Position numbers and translations under genes: made by a program. A stretch of DNA of 6,748 nucleotides from Flavobacteriales bacterium (lineage in GTDB: Bacteria > Bacteroidota > Bacteroidia > Flavobacteriales > Flavobacteriaceae). The notes beneath the pieces are model-generated. The model was not told where the DNA came from. It saw nothing but the letters and a program-made list of their open reading frames with translations, and did not search any database. Below, in pieces: positions 6,362-6,748 of this stretch. The stretch lies in contig QIIH01000186.1 in NCBI GenBank assembly GCA_003229235.1, positions 1 through 6,748 of the forward strand, given 5' to 3'. Position 1 is the stretch's first letter. Each line of letters begins with the position of its first letter.

Positions 6362-6365
6362 TCCT
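6362..6365 (-). promoter_or_regulatory. Ribosome binding site of gene C
   Basis: AGGA on the minus strand, nine bases before the ATG at 6352. It decides between this start and the upstream in-frame ATG at 6472, in favour of 6352. Confidence 0.65.
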
Positions 6366-6375
6366 AATATTAAAT

Positions 6376-6397
6376 TTATTGTTATAGACTCAAAATC
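6376..6397 (-). promoter_or_regulatory. Promoter-like box of gene C
   Basis: On the minus strand GATTTT, five variable bases, TATAACAATAA, matching the gene A box exactly outside the five-base spacer. From TATAAC the leader would be about 22 bases and include the Shine-Dalgarno site. No clear -35 hexamer. Conservation between two otherwise diverged upstream regions is the main evidence. Confidence 0.45.
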
Positions 6398-6429
6398 TAC
6401 TAATTTAATTTTAATGTAAAGACGCTGTA

Positions 6430-6450
6430 GTAGGCTAATGTATAGCCTAC
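6430..6450. repeat. Perfect 8-bp inverted repeat upstream of gene C
   Basis: GTAGGCTA, spacer ATGTA, TAGCCTAC, about 35 bases upstream of the promoter-like box of gene C. The position and the 5-base spacer suit an activator or repressor site. It differs from the inverted repeat upstream of gene A. Confidence 0.4.
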
Positions 6451-6566
6451 CGAAAGTGGCACAGTGAATCAATTAATAAGTTCAATATTAGCTTAAAAAC
6501 GAGCTATTTAGTAAAAGATGTAAATGTGTTATATGCCTCATTCTACCTACTTAATAGTAGAAGTTG

Positions 6567-6591
6567 CTAAGGAAGTGGCTTAGCTTCCTAG
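6567..6591. repeat. Hairpin with two alternative pairings
   Basis: CTAAGGAAG pairs with CTTCCTAG with one bulge. Alternatively GCTAAG (6566-6571) pairs with CTTAGC (6580-6585). The two folds exclude each other. No coding sequence around it. Confidence 0.35.
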
Positions 6592-6611
6592 AATTATAAT
6601 TCCCATCCTTA

Positions 6612-6636
6612 TTTTTGTTTGCTCAGCAAACAAAAA
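6612..6636. repeat. T-rich/A-rich hairpin, right copy
   Basis: TTTTTGTTTGC, loop TCA, GCAAACAAAAA: a perfect 11-bp stem and the counterpart of 167-191. If the possible leftward gene ending at 6668 is real, this hairpin starts about 30 bases after its stop. It could then be a 3' hairpin, although the A-run after it is not terminator-like. Confidence 0.5.
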
Positions 6637-6654
6637 CATAAACCGAAGGTCACG

Positions 6655-6685
6655 ATTGGCTTGTTTGTTACGGATCGACAACTAA
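6655..6685. repeat. Degenerate direct repeat, right copy
   Basis: Matches 1055-1085 at 25 of 31 positions in direct orientation. The ordered blocks ATAGAATA (6698-6705) and AATTAC (6725-6730) also recur after the left copy. GTTACGG within it is repeated once more at 6738-6744. The repeat overlaps the end of the possible partial gene on the minus strand, so the left copy could be a decayed duplicate of that gene's 3' end. Confidence 0.5.
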
Positions 6686-6748
6686 ATCAGACAAATTATA
6701 GAATACACGAAAGTCGTCGCTTGCAATTACACTGAGCGTTACGGCCCG
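6668..6748 (-). CDS. Possible C-terminal end of a leftward gene (partial)
   Basis: From the window edge the minus strand is open for 26 codons to a TAA at 6668-6670. The peptide ends in FYNLSDLVVDP and has a normal protein-like composition. An open run of this length can occur by chance and no domain is recognisable. The hairpin at 6612-6636 lies just downstream, where a 3' hairpin would be expected. Only the sequence beyond the window can decide. Confidence 0.25.
   Translation of the reverse strand, partial: RAVTLSVIASDDFRVFYNLSDLVVDP

Noticed and set aside
6353..6472. 40-residue N-terminal extension of gene C from the ATG at 6472
   Set aside because: There is no counterpart in genes A or B, it would bury the promoter-like box and the hairpin at 6430-6450 in coding sequence, and the start at 6352 has its own ribosome binding site.
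6655..6748. Integron attC site at the right edge
   Set aside because: The ends do not fit the GTTRRRY and RYYYAAC core boxes and the stretch is not palindromic as an attC site must be; no integrase gene is present.

Overview
The window holds one gene family and almost nothing else: three paralogous genes for membrane-anchored ankyrin-repeat proteins. They are set between AT-rich, hairpin-dense non-coding DNA. I see no housekeeping gene, RNA gene, transposase, integrase or CRISPR array. The Shine-Dalgarno sites, Rho-independent terminators and codon use are those of a Gram-negative bacterium with AT-rich genes. The small CATCC(A/G)TG-type palindromes in the left part remind me of intergenic repeats in marine gammaproteobacteria, but this taxonomic guess is weak.

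Layout. Positions 1-1411 carry no convincing gene. They hold two intrinsic terminators on opposite strands, many inverted repeats, a 129-bp structured element (775-903), and one copy of a degenerate direct repeat whose other copy lies at 6655-6685. Gene A (1412-3133, +, 573 aa) and gene B (3180-4655, +, 491 aa) form a tandem pair 46 bp apart, probably one transcript. A 269-bp convergent intergenic region follows, with GC-rich hairpins and a strong bidirectional terminator (4807-4844). Gene C (4925-6352, -, 475 aa) runs towards them from the right. The right margin (6353-6748) holds gene C's promoter and leader, several hairpins, and possibly the last 26 codons of another leftward gene.

The three proteins share one plan: a very short N-terminus, three predicted membrane segments with a conserved IADFAQP motif, a roughly 30-residue coiled coil with clean heptads, a strictly conserved NPRKEL motif, a first ankyrin-like repeat, a non-ankyrin insertion with a conserved pair of cysteines, and a C-terminal ankyrin array. 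The positive-inside rule places the large C-terminal part in the periplasm, and the cysteine pair fits that. The membrane and stalk module is much better conserved than the ankyrin head. This suggests one common assembly or signalling base carrying diversified binding heads. The biological role (sensor, immunity or defence, envelope scaffold) cannot be read from the sequence. Genes A and C also share a promoter-like box, so they were probably duplicated together with their control region and may be co-expressed.
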